64,000 nt of DNA from an uncultured Prevotella sp. GTDB lineage: Bacteria; Bacteroidota; Bacteroidia; Bacteroidales; Bacteroidaceae. The notes beneath the pieces were generated by a model. The model ran no database searches and had not been told where the DNA came from. It worked only from the letters and a program-made list of their open reading frames with translations. Made by a program: the position numbers and the translations under genes. Below, in pieces: positions 44,952 to 56,687 of this stretch (position 1 is the stretch's first letter; each line of letters begins with the position of its first letter). The stretch spans positions 1 to 64,000 of the forward strand of contig CADBVZ010000010.1 of assembly GCA_902798285.1 (NCBI GenBank). The letters run 5' to 3'.

Positions 44952-46313
44952 ATGAAAATTTCGTTTGAATGCGCCGACAAGATCAATGGTCTGCTGACCA
45001 TGACCGTAGAGCCGGCAGATTATCAGGATGCAGTCGAGAAGACTTTGAAGAACTATCGTAAGAAGGCACAGGTGCCCGGCTTCCGTCCGGGTATGGTACC
45101 CATGGGCATGATTAAGAAGCAGTATGGCACAGCAGTAAAGGTTGACGAGGTCAACAAGGTGCTGGGCGAGAAGCTGTATGAATACATCCAGGAGAACAAG
45201 ATCCAGATGCTGGGTGAGCCCCTTCCCAACCAGGAGAAGCAGGTGCCCCAGGACTTTGAGAAGGATGCTGAGCTGACATTTGTGTTCGACATCGCTGTTG
45301 CCCCTGAGTTCAAGGCTGAGCTGAGCGGTAAGGATAAGATTGACTACTACACCATCAAGGTTGACGACAAGATGCTCGATGACCAGGTTCAGATGTATGC
45401 CTCACAGGCTGGAGAGTTTGTTAAGGCTGACGTGTTCAGCGGCAACGACACCATCACCGGTGATATGCGTGAGCTCGATGAGAATGGTAACACCAAGGAA
45501 GGTGGTATCGTAACCGAGGGTGCTATGGTGATGCCTTCCTACATTAAGGCCGACGACCAGAAGAAACTCTTTGACGGTGCCAAGCCCGGCGATATCATTA
45601 CCTTCAACCCCAAGAAGGCTTATCCCGACAACGATGCTGAGGTGGCCGCCCTGCTGAAGACCGAGAAGGACAATGTGAAGGATCTGAACAGCGATTTCAG
45701 CTACCAGATCACTGAGATTCGTCACTTCCAGCCTGCAGAGGTTGACCAGAAGCTCTTCGACCGTGTATTCGGTGAGGGTACAGTGAAGGACGAGAAGGAG
45801 TTCCGTGAGAAGATTGCCGCCAACATCGCTCCCCAGCTGCAGCAGAACAGCGACTATAAGTTCCTGCTCGATGTTCGTCAGCACATGGAGAAGAAGGTGG
45901 GCAAGCTCGAGTTCCCCGAGGCTCTGCTGAAGCGCGTGATGATCCAGAACAACAAGGATAAGGGTGCTGACTACGTGGAGAAGAACTTCGAGGGTAGCAT
46001 CAAGGAGCTTACCTGGCACATGATCAAGGAGAAGCTCGTAGCTGCTAATAATATTAAGGTGGAGGATGCTGACCTGAAGGCTGTTGCCAAGGAGGCCATC
46101 CGTGCCCAGTTCGCCCAGTATGGTATGAGCAATGTGCCCGATGACGTGCTGGAGAACTATGCAGCCGAGCAGTTGAAGAAGCGTGAGAACGTTGACAACT
46201 TTGTGGATCGCGCTGTAGATGTTAAACTGACTGAAGCACTGAAAAATGTGGTTAAACTGAACGCAAAAGAGGTGTCTTTGGAGGAGTTTAACAAGCTTAT
46301 GACGGAAAAATAA
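44952..46313 (+). CDS. tig: Trigger factor
   Basis: A 453-aa ribosome-associated chaperone. The N-terminal ribosome-binding domain has the signature VPGFRPGMVPMGMIKK (~42-57). The middle is a degenerate FKBP-like domain, and the C-terminal helical domain follows. The order tig-clpP-clpX is widely conserved; here clpP has its own promoter after a terminator. Confidence 0.93.
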   Translation: MKISFECADKINGLLTMTVEPADYQDAVEKTLKNYRKKAQVPGFRPGMVPMGMIKKQYGTAVKVDEVNKVLGEKLYEYIQENKIQMLGEPLPNQEKQVPQDFEKDAELTFVFDIAVAPEFKAELSGKDKIDYYTIKVDDKMLDDQVQMYASQAGEFVKADVFSGNDTITGDMRELDENGNTKEGGIVTEGAMVMPSYIKADDQKKLFDGAKPGDIITFNPKKAYPDNDAEVAALLKTEKDNVKDLNSDFSYQITEIRHFQPAEVDQKLFDRVFGEGTVKDEKEFREKIAANIAPQLQQNSDYKFLLDVRQHMEKKVGKLEFPEALLKRVMIQNNKDKGADYVEKNFEGSIKELTWHMIKEKLVAANNIKVEDADLKAVAKEAIRAQFAQYGMSNVPDDVLENYAAEQLKKRENVDNFVDRAVDVKLTEALKNVVKLNAKEVSLEEFNKLMTEK

Positions 46314-46329
46314 GTTAATTTAGGAAAAA

Positions 46330-46364
46330 ATAACCCCTAATTTTGAAGGGTTATCGGTTTTTTT
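46330..46364 (+). terminator. Terminator after tig
   Basis: The stem ATAACCC / GGGTTAT is followed, after CGG, by TTTTTTT. Its 3' arm is also complementary to a 13-base segment downstream (46401-46413). Confidence 0.8.
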
Positions 46365-46375
46365 GATTATCTTTG
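46345..46375 (+). promoter_or_regulatory. Promoter for clpP
   Basis: TATCTTTG (46368-46375) is preceded by TTTTG ending at 46345, giving a spacing of 22 bases. The -33 element lies in the loop of the tig terminator. Confidence 0.6.
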
Positions 46376-46413
46376 TGTCCCAAACACAAGATGCGGAAGG
46401 CCGATAACCCTTC
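46345..46413. repeat. 13-bp inverted repeat around the clpP promoter
   Basis: GAAGGGTTATCGG (46345-46357) and CCGATAACCCTTC (46401-46413) are exact complements. The first arm overlaps the tig terminator's 3' arm, and the second lies in the clpP leader. Confidence 0.8.
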
Positions 46414-46445
46414 TTCGTGTCTGTAAATAGAAAGGAAGAATATAT

Positions 46446-47114
46446 ATGAAGAATGATTTTAGGAAGTATGCTGTACAGCATTTAGGCATGAATGGTCTGA
46501 CTCTCGACGAGGTGATGAAGGCCCAGGACCAGTATCTGAATCCGTATATCCTCGAGGAGCGTCAGTTGAACGTTACTCAGATGGATGTGTTCTCAAGGCT
46601 GATGATGGATCGCATCATCTTCCTCGGAACACAGATCGACGATTATACCGCCAATACATTGCAGGCTCAGTTGCTCTACCTCGACTCGGTAGACTCTGGT
46701 AAGGATATCTCTATCTATATCAACAGCCCTGGTGGTAGTGTGACAGCTGGTCTCGGCATCTACGATACCATGCAGTTTATCTCGAGCGATGTAGCTACCA
46801 TATGTACGGGTATGGCTGCCTCGATGGGTGCCGTGCTGCTCGTGGCTGGTACCGAGGGTAAGCGCTCGGCCCTGCCTCACAGTCGTGTGATGATCCACCA
46901 GCCGCTCGGCGGCGTGCAGGGTCAGGCATCGGATATCGAGATTGAGGCCAAGGAGATACTGAAGTTCAAGAAGGAACTGTATACCATCATCTCGGAGCAC
47001 TCGCATACACCTTATGAGAAGGTATATGCCGATTCCGACCGTAACTACTGGATGACTGCCCAGGAAGCCAAGGAATATGGTATGATTGATGAGGTGCTCG
47101 CCAAGAAGAAGTAG
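46446..47114 (+). CDS. clpP: ATP-dependent Clp protease proteolytic subunit
   Basis: A 222-aa serine protease forming the ClpXP chamber. Catalytic residues are Ser126 (GMAASMGAV), His151 (MIHQP) and Asp198. The N-terminal extension is slightly longer than in E. coli. It is followed by clpX after 51 bases of purine-rich, phased sequence. Confidence 0.96.
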   Translation: MKNDFRKYAVQHLGMNGLTLDEVMKAQDQYLNPYILEERQLNVTQMDVFSRLMMDRIIFLGTQIDDYTANTLQAQLLYLDSVDSGKDISIYINSPGGSVTAGLGIYDTMQFISSDVATICTGMAASMGAVLLVAGTEGKRSALPHSRVMIHQPLGGVQGQASDIEIEAKEILKFKKELYTIISEHSHTPYEKVYADSDRNYWMTAQEAKEYGMIDEVLAKKK

Positions 47115-47165
47115 AAAAGAAATTAGAGTTGATAAGAAGTTAGAGAAGTTAAGGAGAAAGAAGAA

Positions 47166-48392
47166 GTGAAGAAATGTAGTTTCTGTGGAAGGAGCGATAA
47201 GGAGGTGAAGCTGATGATCTCTGGTCTCAGCGGCTTTATTTGTGAGGATTGTGCCCAGCAGGCTTATAGGATAGTCCAGGAGAATCTTGCGAATACACCT
47301 AATAAGGCTGAAGGGAAGAAATTCCAGACAAAGAAAGTACCGAAGCCGAAGGAGATCAAGGCATTCCTCGATGATTATGTCATCGGACAGGATGAAGCCA
47401 AGCGTTTCCTCTCTGTCGCTGTCTACAACCATTATAAGCGTCTGCAACAGCCTGCTGATGATAGCGGTGTGGAGATTGAGAAGAGTAATATTATTATGGT
47501 GGGATCCACTGGTACGGGGAAGACCCTACTGGCGCGCACCATTGCCAAGTTGCTCGATGTGCCCTTCACCATTGTCGACGCCACAGTATTTACCGAGGCT
47601 GGTTATGTGGGCGAGGATGTGGAGAGCATTCTGAGTCGTCTGTTGCAGGTGGCTGACTTTGATGTGGATGCAGCCCAGCGTGGTATTGTGTTCATTGATG
47701 AGATCGACAAGATAGCCCGCAAGAATGATAATCCCTCGATTACCCGCGACGTGAGTGGTGAGGGCGTTCAGCAGGGATTGTTGAAGCTGTTGGAAGGAAC
47801 CATGGTGAACGTGCCGCCCAAGGGAGGTCGTAAGCATCCCGATCAGGATTATATTCACGTGGATACGCGAAACATCCTCTTTATCTGTGGTGGTGCCTTC
47901 GATGGTATTGAGCGTAAGATTGCCCAGCGCATGAATACCCATGTGGTAGGCTATAACTCTGTTCAGAATGTCAGGAAGATTGATAAGGAGAACCTGATGA
48001 AGTACATTGTGCCTCAGGATCTGAAGTCTTTCGGACTAATTCCTGAGCTGATTGGTCGTCTGCCCGTGCTTACCTTCCTGAATCCGCTTGATCGCGAAGC
48101 CTTGTCGAAGATCCTGACAGAACCGAAGAACTCCATTATCCGTCAGTATCAGAAGTTGTTCGAGATGGACGGTGTGAAGCTGACCTTTACTCCGGAAGCC
48201 CTCGATGCCCTTGTGGATGAGGCTGTGGAGTATAAGCTCGGTGCCCGTGGTCTGCGCTCGATTGTGGAGAGCGTGATGATGGATCCAATGTTCGATCTTC
48301 CATCCAGAAAGGTTAAGAAATTTGAAGTTACGGCCGAATACGTCCGTGAACAATTAGACAAGACTCATATAGAACAATTAAAAGCCTCATAA
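47166..48392 (+). CDS. clpX: ATP-dependent Clp protease ATP-binding subunit ClpX
   Basis: A 408-aa AAA+ unfoldase. The N-terminal C4 zinc domain is Cys4, Cys7, Cys26 and Cys29 (CSFCG...CEDC). Walker A is GSTGTGKT; Walker B is IVFIDEIDK. The start is GTG at 47166, immediately before the zinc domain; the nearest ATG would remove the first cysteine. Confidence 0.96.
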   Translation: MKKCSFCGRSDKEVKLMISGLSGFICEDCAQQAYRIVQENLANTPNKAEGKKFQTKKVPKPKEIKAFLDDYVIGQDEAKRFLSVAVYNHYKRLQQPADDSGVEIEKSNIIMVGSTGTGKTLLARTIAKLLDVPFTIVDATVFTEAGYVGEDVESILSRLLQVADFDVDAAQRGIVFIDEIDKIARKNDNPSITRDVSGEGVQQGLLKLLEGTMVNVPPKGGRKHPDQDYIHVDTRNILFICGGAFDGIERKIAQRMNTHVVGYNSVQNVRKIDKENLMKYIVPQDLKSFGLIPELIGRLPVLTFLNPLDREALSKILTEPKNSIIRQYQKLFEMDGVKLTFTPEALDALVDEAVEYKLGARGLRSIVESVMMDPMFDLPSRKVKKFEVTAEYVREQLDKTHIEQLKAS

Positions 48393-48402
48393 CTAAGAGT
48401 TT

Positions 48403-50583
48403 ATGACCGAGAAAGTTAATCTTACCGAAGCCCTGAAGAAATACTTTGGATTCGATACATTCAAAGGTGATCAGGAAAGGATTATCCAGAACCTCCTGGA
48501 TGGCAAGGACACCTTCGTGCTCATGCCTACCGGTGGTGGTAAGTCCTTATGCTACCAGTTGCCTTCGCTGCTGATGGAGGGAACGGCCATCGTCATCTCA
48601 CCGCTGATTGCGCTGATGAAGAATCAGGTGGACGTCATCTCGAACCTTAGCGAGCAGGCCGGCACGGCCCATTACCTGAACTCATCGCTGAACAAGGCGG
48701 CTATCGATCAGGTAAAGGAGGATATCCTGGCAGGACATACCAAACTGCTGTATGTCGCCCCTGAGTCGTTGACGAAGGAGGACAATGTGGAGTTCTTGAA
48801 GTCCGTGAAGATCTCCTTCTATGCTATCGATGAGGCCCATTGTATCTCGGAATGGGGACATGACTTCCGTCCAGAGTACCGTCGTATCCGTCCCATCGTG
48901 AACGAGATAGGACCGGCACCCATTATCGCCCTCACGGCGACGGCTACCGACAAGGTGCGTACCGACATCAAGAAGAACCTGGGAATTGTTGATGCTACTG
49001 AGTTCAAGAGTTCCTTCAATCGTCCGAACCTTTATTACGAGGTACGCCCCAAGACGAAGGATGTGGACAAGGATATTATCAAATTCATCAAACAGCACCC
49101 TGGCAAGAGTGGTATCATTTACTGTCTCTCCCGTAAGAAGGTAGAGGAGTTGGCTGCCATCCTGCGTGCCAACGATATCAAGGCAGCAGCTTATCATGCC
49201 GGTCTTGACTCTGCCACTCGCACCCAGACGCAGGATGACTTCCTGATGGAGGACATCGACGTGATTGTGGCTACCATCGCCTTCGGTATGGGTATTGATA
49301 AACCCGATGTCCGCTTTGTGATCCACTACGACATCCCGAAGTCGCTGGAAGGCTACTATCAGGAGACGGGTCGTGCTGGTCGTGATGGTGGTGAGGGTAT
49401 CTGCCTGGCCTTCTACTCGCGTAAGGACCTTGATAAACTGGAGAAGTTTATGGAGGGTAAGCCTGTGGCAGAACAGGATATCGGTCGACAGCTGTTGGTG
49501 GAGACTGCCGCCTATGCCGAGACATCTGTTTGTCGCCGAAAGATGCTGTTGCACTATTTCGGTGAGGAGTACGATAAGGACAACTGCGGCAACTGCGACA
49601 ACTGTCTGCATCCGAAGACGAAGATAGAGGCTCAGGAGCAGCTTGTGATTGTACTGAACTCCATCCTGGCCATCAAGGAGAATTTCCGCAGCGATTATGT
49701 CATCGACTTTGTTACTGGTAAGGAGACCGACGAGATCCTGGCCCACCATCATGAGGAGCAGGAACTGTTTGGTGCCGGTGCCGACGATGATGAGAAGATA
49801 TGGAACCCCGTGATCCGTCAGGCCCTCATAGCTGGCTTCCTGAAGAAGGAAGTAGAGAACTACGGACTGTTGAAAGTTACATCGGCAGGTAAGAAGTTCC
49901 TGAAGTCGCCCAGCTCGTTCATGATTGTGAAGGATGCTGAGTTTAGCGATGATGATGAGCCTGTAGATCAGGAGGGTGGCGTAAGTGCCCTTGATCCCGT
50001 GCTGAGTGCCATGTTGCGCGACTTGCGTAAGAAGGTGTCGAAACGCTTGCAGCGTCCGCCGTATGTCATCTTTCAGGATGTGTCGCTCGAACAGATGGCT
50101 ACCGACTATCCCGTCACCCTTGAGGAATTGAAGAATATCCAGGGTGTGGGTGAGGGTAAGGTGAAACAACCTTATGCCAAGGAGTTCGTAGAGTTGATAG
50201 CCCGTTACTGCGAGGAGAACGAGATAGAACGTCAGGTTGATATGCGAGTGCGTACCGTGGCGAAGAAGTCTGTGCTCAAGGTGAAGATTATTCAGAGTAT
50301 CGACCGTCAGGTGCCCCTTGATGATATTGCCGACAGTCAAAATATCGACTTCGAAGAGTTACTCGATGAGGTGGAGGCCATCGTTTATAGTGGTACCCGT
50401 TTGAATATCGACTATTTCCTTGAAGAGGTGATGGACGAGGATCATATTGACGACATCTACGACTACTTCGCCGAGAGCGATACCGACAGGTTGAGTGTGG
50501 CCCAAGAGGAGTTGGGCGAGGATTACTCTGAGGATGAGATCCGACTTGTGAGGATCAAATTTATATCCGAAATGGCGAACTAA
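48403..50583 (+). CDS. recQ: ATP-dependent DNA helicase RecQ
   Basis: A 726-aa superfamily 2 helicase. Walker A GGGKS, DEAH box DEAHCIS and helicase C domain IAFGMGIDKPDVRFV are present. The RQC zinc region is CRRKMLLHYFGE...CGNCDNC. HRDC-type (QDVSLEQMATDYPVTLEEL) and C-terminal acidic/helical extension (~110 aa) follow. It is 10 bases after clpX and ends at a strong terminator. Confidence 0.95.
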   Translation: MTEKVNLTEALKKYFGFDTFKGDQERIIQNLLDGKDTFVLMPTGGGKSLCYQLPSLLMEGTAIVISPLIALMKNQVDVISNLSEQAGTAHYLNSSLNKAAIDQVKEDILAGHTKLLYVAPESLTKEDNVEFLKSVKISFYAIDEAHCISEWGHDFRPEYRRIRPIVNEIGPAPIIALTATATDKVRTDIKKNLGIVDATEFKSSFNRPNLYYEVRPKTKDVDKDIIKFIKQHPGKSGIIYCLSRKKVEELAAILRANDIKAAAYHAGLDSATRTQTQDDFLMEDIDVIVATIAFGMGIDKPDVRFVIHYDIPKSLEGYYQETGRAGRDGGEGICLAFYSRKDLDKLEKFMEGKPVAEQDIGRQLLVETAAYAETSVCRRKMLLHYFGEEYDKDNCGNCDNCLHPKTKIEAQEQLVIVLNSILAIKENFRSDYVIDFVTGKETDEILAHHHEEQELFGAGADDDEKIWNPVIRQALIAGFLKKEVENYGLLKVTSAGKKFLKSPSSFMIVKDAEFSDDDEPVDQEGGVSALDPVLSAMLRDLRKKVSKRLQRPPYVIFQDVSLEQMATDYPVTLEELKNIQGVGEGKVKQPYAKEFVELIARYCEENEIERQVDMRVRTVAKKSVLKVKIIQSIDRQVPLDDIADSQNIDFEELLDEVEAIVYSGTRLNIDYFLEEVMDEDHIDDIYDYFAESDTDRLSVAQEELGEDYSEDEIRLVRIKFISEMAN

Positions 50584-50588
50584 ATCCC

Positions 50589-50617
50589 AAAAAGAGCAGT
50601 CATCACTGCTCTTTTTT
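50589..50617 (+). terminator. Terminator after recQ
   Basis: The stem AAAAAGAGCAGT / ACTGCTCTTTTT with loop CATC is followed by T. Confidence 0.9.
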
Positions 50618-50681
50618 GGTTAATTTGCATTAATAAGGTATGTTTTTCCTAAAATGAGCATGTCATGTGAAGGAAAATGCG

Positions 50682-50689
50682 TACCTTTG
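50682..50689 (+). promoter_or_regulatory. -7 box for guaB
   Basis: TACCTTTG lies 29 bases before the guaB ATG. A -33 TTG is not clear. Confidence 0.6.
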
Positions 50690-50715
50690 CACGCAATATT
50701 TTAAGAAAGGTATAA

Positions 50716-52206
<1,491 letters not shown>

Positions 52207-53631
52207 ATGAATAGAAATCTGCTGCTTGCAGGCATATTGCTGGCTGCTGTGTCCTCGTGGGCACAATCAGACCCTGTAGTGATGAGCGTCAATGGTGTTG
52301 ACGTTCATCGCTCTGAGTTTGAGTACTCTTATAATAAAAACAATGGCGACGAGGTGGTCGACAAAAAGACTGTCAGAGAGTATGCCGACCTTTATGCTAA
52401 TTACAAGTTGAAGGTGCAGGCCGCTCTCGATGCCAAACTCGATACCCTGACCTCTTTCCGTCAGGAGTATGCCATGTATCGTGACCAGCAGGTGCGTCCT
52501 ACAATCGTTACTAACGATGAGTTGCTAGCATCGGCCAAGAAGATGTACGATCGCACAAAGGCGGCCATAGGTCCTCGTGGCTTGGTGCATCCTGCCCATA
52601 TCCTGTTAGAAGTGTCGACACAGGCCACCACACAGGAACAGAATAGGGTGAAAGCACGTATCGATTCTGTTTACCGTGCCCTGCAGGCTGGTGCTGACTT
52701 TGCTGAGTTGGCTGCGAGAGTTTCCGATGACCCTGTGTCGAAGAAAGACGGAGGTTTGCTTCCCTGGTTCGGTCCAGGACAGACACTGAAAGAGTTTGAG
52801 GATGCCGCTTATGCACTGCAACCAGGACAGATGAGTGCTCCCATCCTCACCCCGATAGGCTATCATATCATCCTGATGAAGGAGCGCAAACAGCTCGAAC
52901 CCTTCGATTCGTTGAAGACAGAACTGCTGTTGGCCCTTGAGCGTCGTGAGATCCGTGACGAGATTGTCGATGCCAAACTCCGTAAGATGGTGAAGGCCTC
53001 TGACGGTAAAATGACGCAGGAGGAAATCCTCGAGAAGCGTTCCGACTCGCTGGCTGCTGCCGATCCCGAGATGAAGTACCTATTCCAGGAATATCACGAC
53101 GGGCTGCTGCTTTATGAGATCAGCACGCGTGAGGTATGGGATAAGGCTACAGCCGATGAGGCTGCCTTGAGCTCGTGGTTCGACACCCATCGTAAGGACT
53201 ATGTGTGGAAAGAGCCCCGCTATCGTGGTATCGCCTACCATGTAAAGGATAAGAAAGACGTGAAGGCTGTGAAGAACTGTGTGAAGAACCTGCCCTTCGA
53301 TCAGTGGGCTGAGGCACTTCGCACCACATTCAACCCTGACTCAGTGATTCGTATCCGGGTGGAGAAGGGACTCTTCAAGCCTGGCGATAATCCTACCATT
53401 GACCGTATGGTGTTCAAGCGTGCAGTTGTGGAGAAACCTGTTAAGGGCTATCCCATCGACGCCGTCTATGGTAAGAAACTGAAGAAACCTACTAGTTATG
53501 CCGATGTGCGTACGCAGGTGGTCGAGGATTATCAGGATAGTCTCGAGAGCCGTTGGGTGGCCTCGTTGCGTAAGCGCTATCCCGTAATTATCTATGATGA
53601 AGTATTGAAAACCGTAAATAAGCATCAATGA
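52207..53631 (+). CDS. Periplasmic peptidyl-prolyl isomerase (PpiC type)
   Basis: A 474-aa exported protein with signal peptide MNRNLLLAGILLAAVSSWAQ. It has one clear parvulin domain (~128-220; VHPAHILLEV... DFAELAARVSDDPVSKKDGGLLPWF...GYHIILMKERK). The flanks are helical, as in SurA-like chaperones. It starts right at the guaB stop and overlaps the next gene by 4 bases. Confidence 0.88.
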   Translation: MNRNLLLAGILLAAVSSWAQSDPVVMSVNGVDVHRSEFEYSYNKNNGDEVVDKKTVREYADLYANYKLKVQAALDAKLDTLTSFRQEYAMYRDQQVRPTIVTNDELLASAKKMYDRTKAAIGPRGLVHPAHILLEVSTQATTQEQNRVKARIDSVYRALQAGADFAELAARVSDDPVSKKDGGLLPWFGPGQTLKEFEDAAYALQPGQMSAPILTPIGYHIILMKERKQLEPFDSLKTELLLALERREIRDEIVDAKLRKMVKASDGKMTQEEILEKRSDSLAAADPEMKYLFQEYHDGLLLYEISTREVWDKATADEAALSSWFDTHRKDYVWKEPRYRGIAYHVKDKKDVKAVKNCVKNLPFDQWAEALRTTFNPDSVIRIRVEKGLFKPGDNPTIDRMVFKRAVVEKPVKGYPIDAVYGKKLKKPTSYADVRTQVVEDYQDSLESRWVASLRKRYPVIIYDEVLKTVNKHQ

Positions 53632-55013
53632 AAAGAATACAGTATTTAATAGGTGCCATGTTCCTCATGTTGCCGCTTACTGCTGCGGCCGAGAACAAGG
53701 ATTCCGTAAAGGTGGGAACCGTGGTCGATGAGGTAGTATGGATTGTCGGCGACGATGCCATCCTCAAATCTGACGTTGAGACCATGCGTATGCAGGGTGC
53801 AATGGAAGGTGTGAAATGGGAGGGTGATCCCGACTGTACCATCCCTGAGCAGATCGCCGTTCAGAAGCTTTTCAAGCATCAGGCCGAGATAGACAGTATT
53901 GAGGTAACCGATGCCGATGTGGCCATGGAAGTAGAGCAGCAGATCAGCTACTGGCTCGAAATGGTCGACGGATCGCGTGAGCGCTTGGAGGAATATAAGC
54001 ATCAGACGCTTTCTCAGATTCGTAATGACCTGCGTGAGGATTTGAAAGACCGTCAGATGGTACAGAAGATGCGCCAGAAACTGGTGGAAGATATCGCTGT
54101 GACACCTGCCGATGTACGCCGTTACTTCAAGGATATGCCAGCTGACAGTATCCCCTTTGTACCTACTGAGGTGGAGGTGCAGATCATTCAGCAGACCCCA
54201 CGTATCGACCAAGAAGAATTGAACCGTGTGAAGGATGAGTTGCGCGAATATACAGAACGTGTGAATAAAGGCGATGCTACGTTCCAAACGCTGGCCCGTC
54301 TCTATTCCGAGGATCCAGGCACAGCCCGTCGTGGTGGTGAGCTTGGCTTGGTGGGTCGTGGTACCCTCGATCCTGCTTTTGCTGCTGTAGCGTTCAACCT
54401 CACTGATCCTAAGAAGGTATCGAAGATTGTGGAATCAGAATTCGGTTTCCATATCATCCAACTTATCGAGAAGCGTGGCGACAAGGTGAATGTGCGCCAT
54501 ATTCTTCGTAAGCCGATAGTATCCGACGAAGCTGTTGAGAAGACACTGGTTCGTCTCGACTCCATCGCAGGTGAGATTCGTTCTGGTAAGTTCACCTTTG
54601 AGGATGCAGCCCCGATACTCTCCGACGATAAGGACACTCGTTACAGTAAGGGATTGATGTCTACCAACATGATGACCACAGGTCATACTTCGTCTAAGTT
54701 CCGTATGCAGGACCTTCCTCCTGAAGTGGCTAAAGTGGTTGATACTATGCAGGTGGGACAGATCTCTCAGGCGTTCACGATGATTAACCAGCGCGGAAAG
54801 ACTGTATGCGTTATTGCCAAGCTGAAGAATCGCATTGATGGTCATAAGGCTACGGTGACGGAGGATTTCCAGACTCTGAAGGACGTGGTACTGAACAAAC
54901 GTCGTGAAGAGCGCCTCCACGAGTGGGTAGTCGACAAGATTAAGAATGTCTACACCCGCTTGAGCGACGACTATAAGGACTGCCATTTCGAGTTCGAGGG
55001 CTGGAATAAGTAG
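53628..55013 (+). CDS. surA: SurA-like periplasmic chaperone / PPIase
   Basis: A 461-aa exported protein (signal peptide ending PLTAAAE) with the SurA N-terminal fold (VDEVVWIVGDDAILKSDVE) and two parvulin-type segments: the first with LARLYSEDPGTARRGGELGLVGRG, the second (VRHILRKPIV...) degenerate. It should assist outer-membrane protein folding. It overlaps the preceding PPIase gene (ATGA). Confidence 0.87.
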   Translation: MKRIQYLIGAMFLMLPLTAAAENKDSVKVGTVVDEVVWIVGDDAILKSDVETMRMQGAMEGVKWEGDPDCTIPEQIAVQKLFKHQAEIDSIEVTDADVAMEVEQQISYWLEMVDGSRERLEEYKHQTLSQIRNDLREDLKDRQMVQKMRQKLVEDIAVTPADVRRYFKDMPADSIPFVPTEVEVQIIQQTPRIDQEELNRVKDELREYTERVNKGDATFQTLARLYSEDPGTARRGGELGLVGRGTLDPAFAAVAFNLTDPKKVSKIVESEFGFHIIQLIEKRGDKVNVRHILRKPIVSDEAVEKTLVRLDSIAGEIRSGKFTFEDAAPILSDDKDTRYSKGLMSTNMMTTGHTSSKFRMQDLPPEVAKVVDTMQVGQISQAFTMINQRGKTVCVIAKLKNRIDGHKATVTEDFQTLKDVVLNKRREERLHEWVVDKIKNVYTRLSDDYKDCHFEFEGWNK

Positions 55014-55038
55014 CGCAAAGCGCGCAGGCGCTTCGCTA
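55012..55038. repeat. Hairpin at the surA-ostA junction
   Basis: AGCG-C-AAAGCGC / GCGCTT-C-GCT with loop GCAG forms an imperfect 11-bp stem just after the surA stop. It is followed by a tract of ATGAACAATGAATAATG-type repeats. There is no T-run, so it may be an RNA processing or stability element. Confidence 0.55.
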
Positions 55039-55067
55039 ATGAACAATGAATAATGAAATAATGAGTA

Positions 55068-56687
55068 ATGGGGAATAGTTTCAAGAAAACGAGTCTTAGG
55101 TTGCTGATGGGTGGAGCTATAGCTTTATTCATTGTTAATTCTTCATTATTCATTAGTGCAGCCCCTGACTGCACGCAGAAGAAGCAAGGTGGAAAGCCTC
55201 GCCCGGCTCGTAAAGCCAAGACGCAAGATACTCGTGTATATCTTGTTCATGCCGATGTGCTCCACTTCGACCAGATGGTGAATCCCGATGCCACAATCCT
55301 GAATGGTAAGGTTCACTTTACCCATCAAGGTGCCAGACTTTATTGTGATAGCGCCTATTTCTACGAGGCCAGTAACTCATTCGAGGCTTTTGGTCATGTG
55401 AAGATGTACCAGGGCGACACCCTCTCGCTGGTCAGCGATTATGCCTATTATGATGGTAATGAACAGATGGCCCGTGCTCGCTATAACGTGGTGCTGAAAC
55501 ATAAGAAGACCACACTCTATACCGATAGTCTCGACTTCGATCGTCTCTACGATAACGCTTATTTCTTTGAGGGCGGAAAGATGATTGATGGTAATACCAC
55601 ATTAACCTCCGACTGGGGTGAATATAATACGAAGACGAAGATGTCGGTATTCAACTACGACGTGAAGATGCGCTCGCCGAAGTTTTATCTTACTACCGAT
55701 ACTCTTTATTATGATACCCGTCTGTCGATGGCTCATATCGTGGGTCCCTCCGATATCTATTCGGGCGACAGTCATATATATTCTGAGCAGGGCTACTACG
55801 ACACGAAGAATGAACAAGCCCGCCTCATGGAGCGCTCGATTCTCTCTAACCAGGGTAAAATGCTGACGGGTGATAGCGTGTGGTACGACAGTCAGCAGGG
55901 CGTGAGTCAGGCCTTCCGCAATGTGATCTATGTCGACTCCACGAACAAGAACAAGCTCACCGGCAACTACGGTGAGTACTATGAGAATACCGGCTATGCC
56001 ATGTGTACCGACAGCGCCGTGGCTATCGACTACTCCCAGGGGGACTCGCTCTTCATGCATGCCGACACCTTCAAGGTGGTGACCTTTAATATCGAAACCG
56101 ACTCCGTGTATCGTAAGATTCATGCCTACCACCATGTACGGGCTTATCGTACTGATGTACAGGGCATCTGCGACTCGCTGGTATATAACTCGCAGGACTC
56201 GTGCATGACGATGTATCATGATCCTATCGTGTGGAATGTTAACCAGCAGTTGGTGGGCGATCAGATCGACGTGTACCTTAAGGATTCCGTCATCGATCGC
56301 GCCCATGTCATTGGTAATTGCTTCTCCATCCAGCAGCTTAGGAGCGATACTGTCTGTTACAATCAAGTTTCATCGAAGGATATGTATGCCTTCTTCCTTG
56401 ACGGTCAGATCCATGAAACCCGTGCCGTGGGCAATGTACTCATAGGCTACTATTTCGAGGAAGGAGACTCTATACCTATTATATATAATTATCAGCAGAC
56501 ATCCGAGCTGCGCATGTTCCTGAAGGATCGTAAACTCCAACGTGTATGGACACCGAAGACCTCAGGTACCATGTATCCGCTCAATCAGATACCCCTCGAT
56601 CGTAAGCGCCTGCCTGGCTTTGTATGGTACGATGCCATCCGTCCCATGGATCGCTACGACATCTTTAATTGGAAACCCAAACCATGA
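55068..56687 (+). CDS. OstA/LptA-like periplasmic protein
   Basis: A 539-aa exported protein with a hydrophobic N-terminus ([20 protein letters not shown]). The middle has repeated beta-strand lines of the LptA/LptD N-terminal type, e.g. [20 protein letters not shown] and [18 protein letters not shown], suggesting a beta-jellyroll for LPS transport. It lacks the large C-terminal barrel of LptD. It overlaps mutL by 4 bases. The signal-peptide region is encoded by a tract of simple repeats. Confidence 0.75.
   Translation: MGNSFKKTSLRLLMGGAIALFIVNSSLFISAAPDCTQKKQGGKPRPARKAKTQDTRVYLVHADVLHFDQMVNPDATILNGKVHFTHQGARLYCDSAYFYEASNSFEAFGHVKMYQGDTLSLVSDYAYYDGNEQMARARYNVVLKHKKTTLYTDSLDFDRLYDNAYFFEGGKMIDGNTTLTSDWGEYNTKTKMSVFNYDVKMRSPKFYLTTDTLYYDTRLSMAHIVGPSDIYSGDSHIYSEQGYYDTKNEQARLMERSILSNQGKMLTGDSVWYDSQQGVSQAFRNVIYVDSTNKNKLTGNYGEYYENTGYAMCTDSAVAIDYSQGDSLFMHADTFKVVTFNIETDSVYRKIHAYHHVRAYRTDVQGICDSLVYNSQDSCMTMYHDPIVWNVNQQLVGDQIDVYLKDSVIDRAHVIGNCFSIQQLRSDTVCYNQVSSKDMYAFFLDGQIHETRAVGNVLIGYYFEEGDSIPIIYNYQQTSELRMFLKDRKLQRVWTPKTSGTMYPLNQIPLDRKRLPGFVWYDAIRPMDRYDIFNWKPKP

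Noticed and set aside
46314-46445. Riboswitch in front of clpP
   Set aside because: The structure is explained by a terminator and one inverted repeat; no known riboswitch core is visible.
48682-50340. Long open frame (552 codons) antisense to recQ
   Set aside because: It is a shadow of the conserved recQ sequence caused by codon bias; its protein has no recognisable domain.
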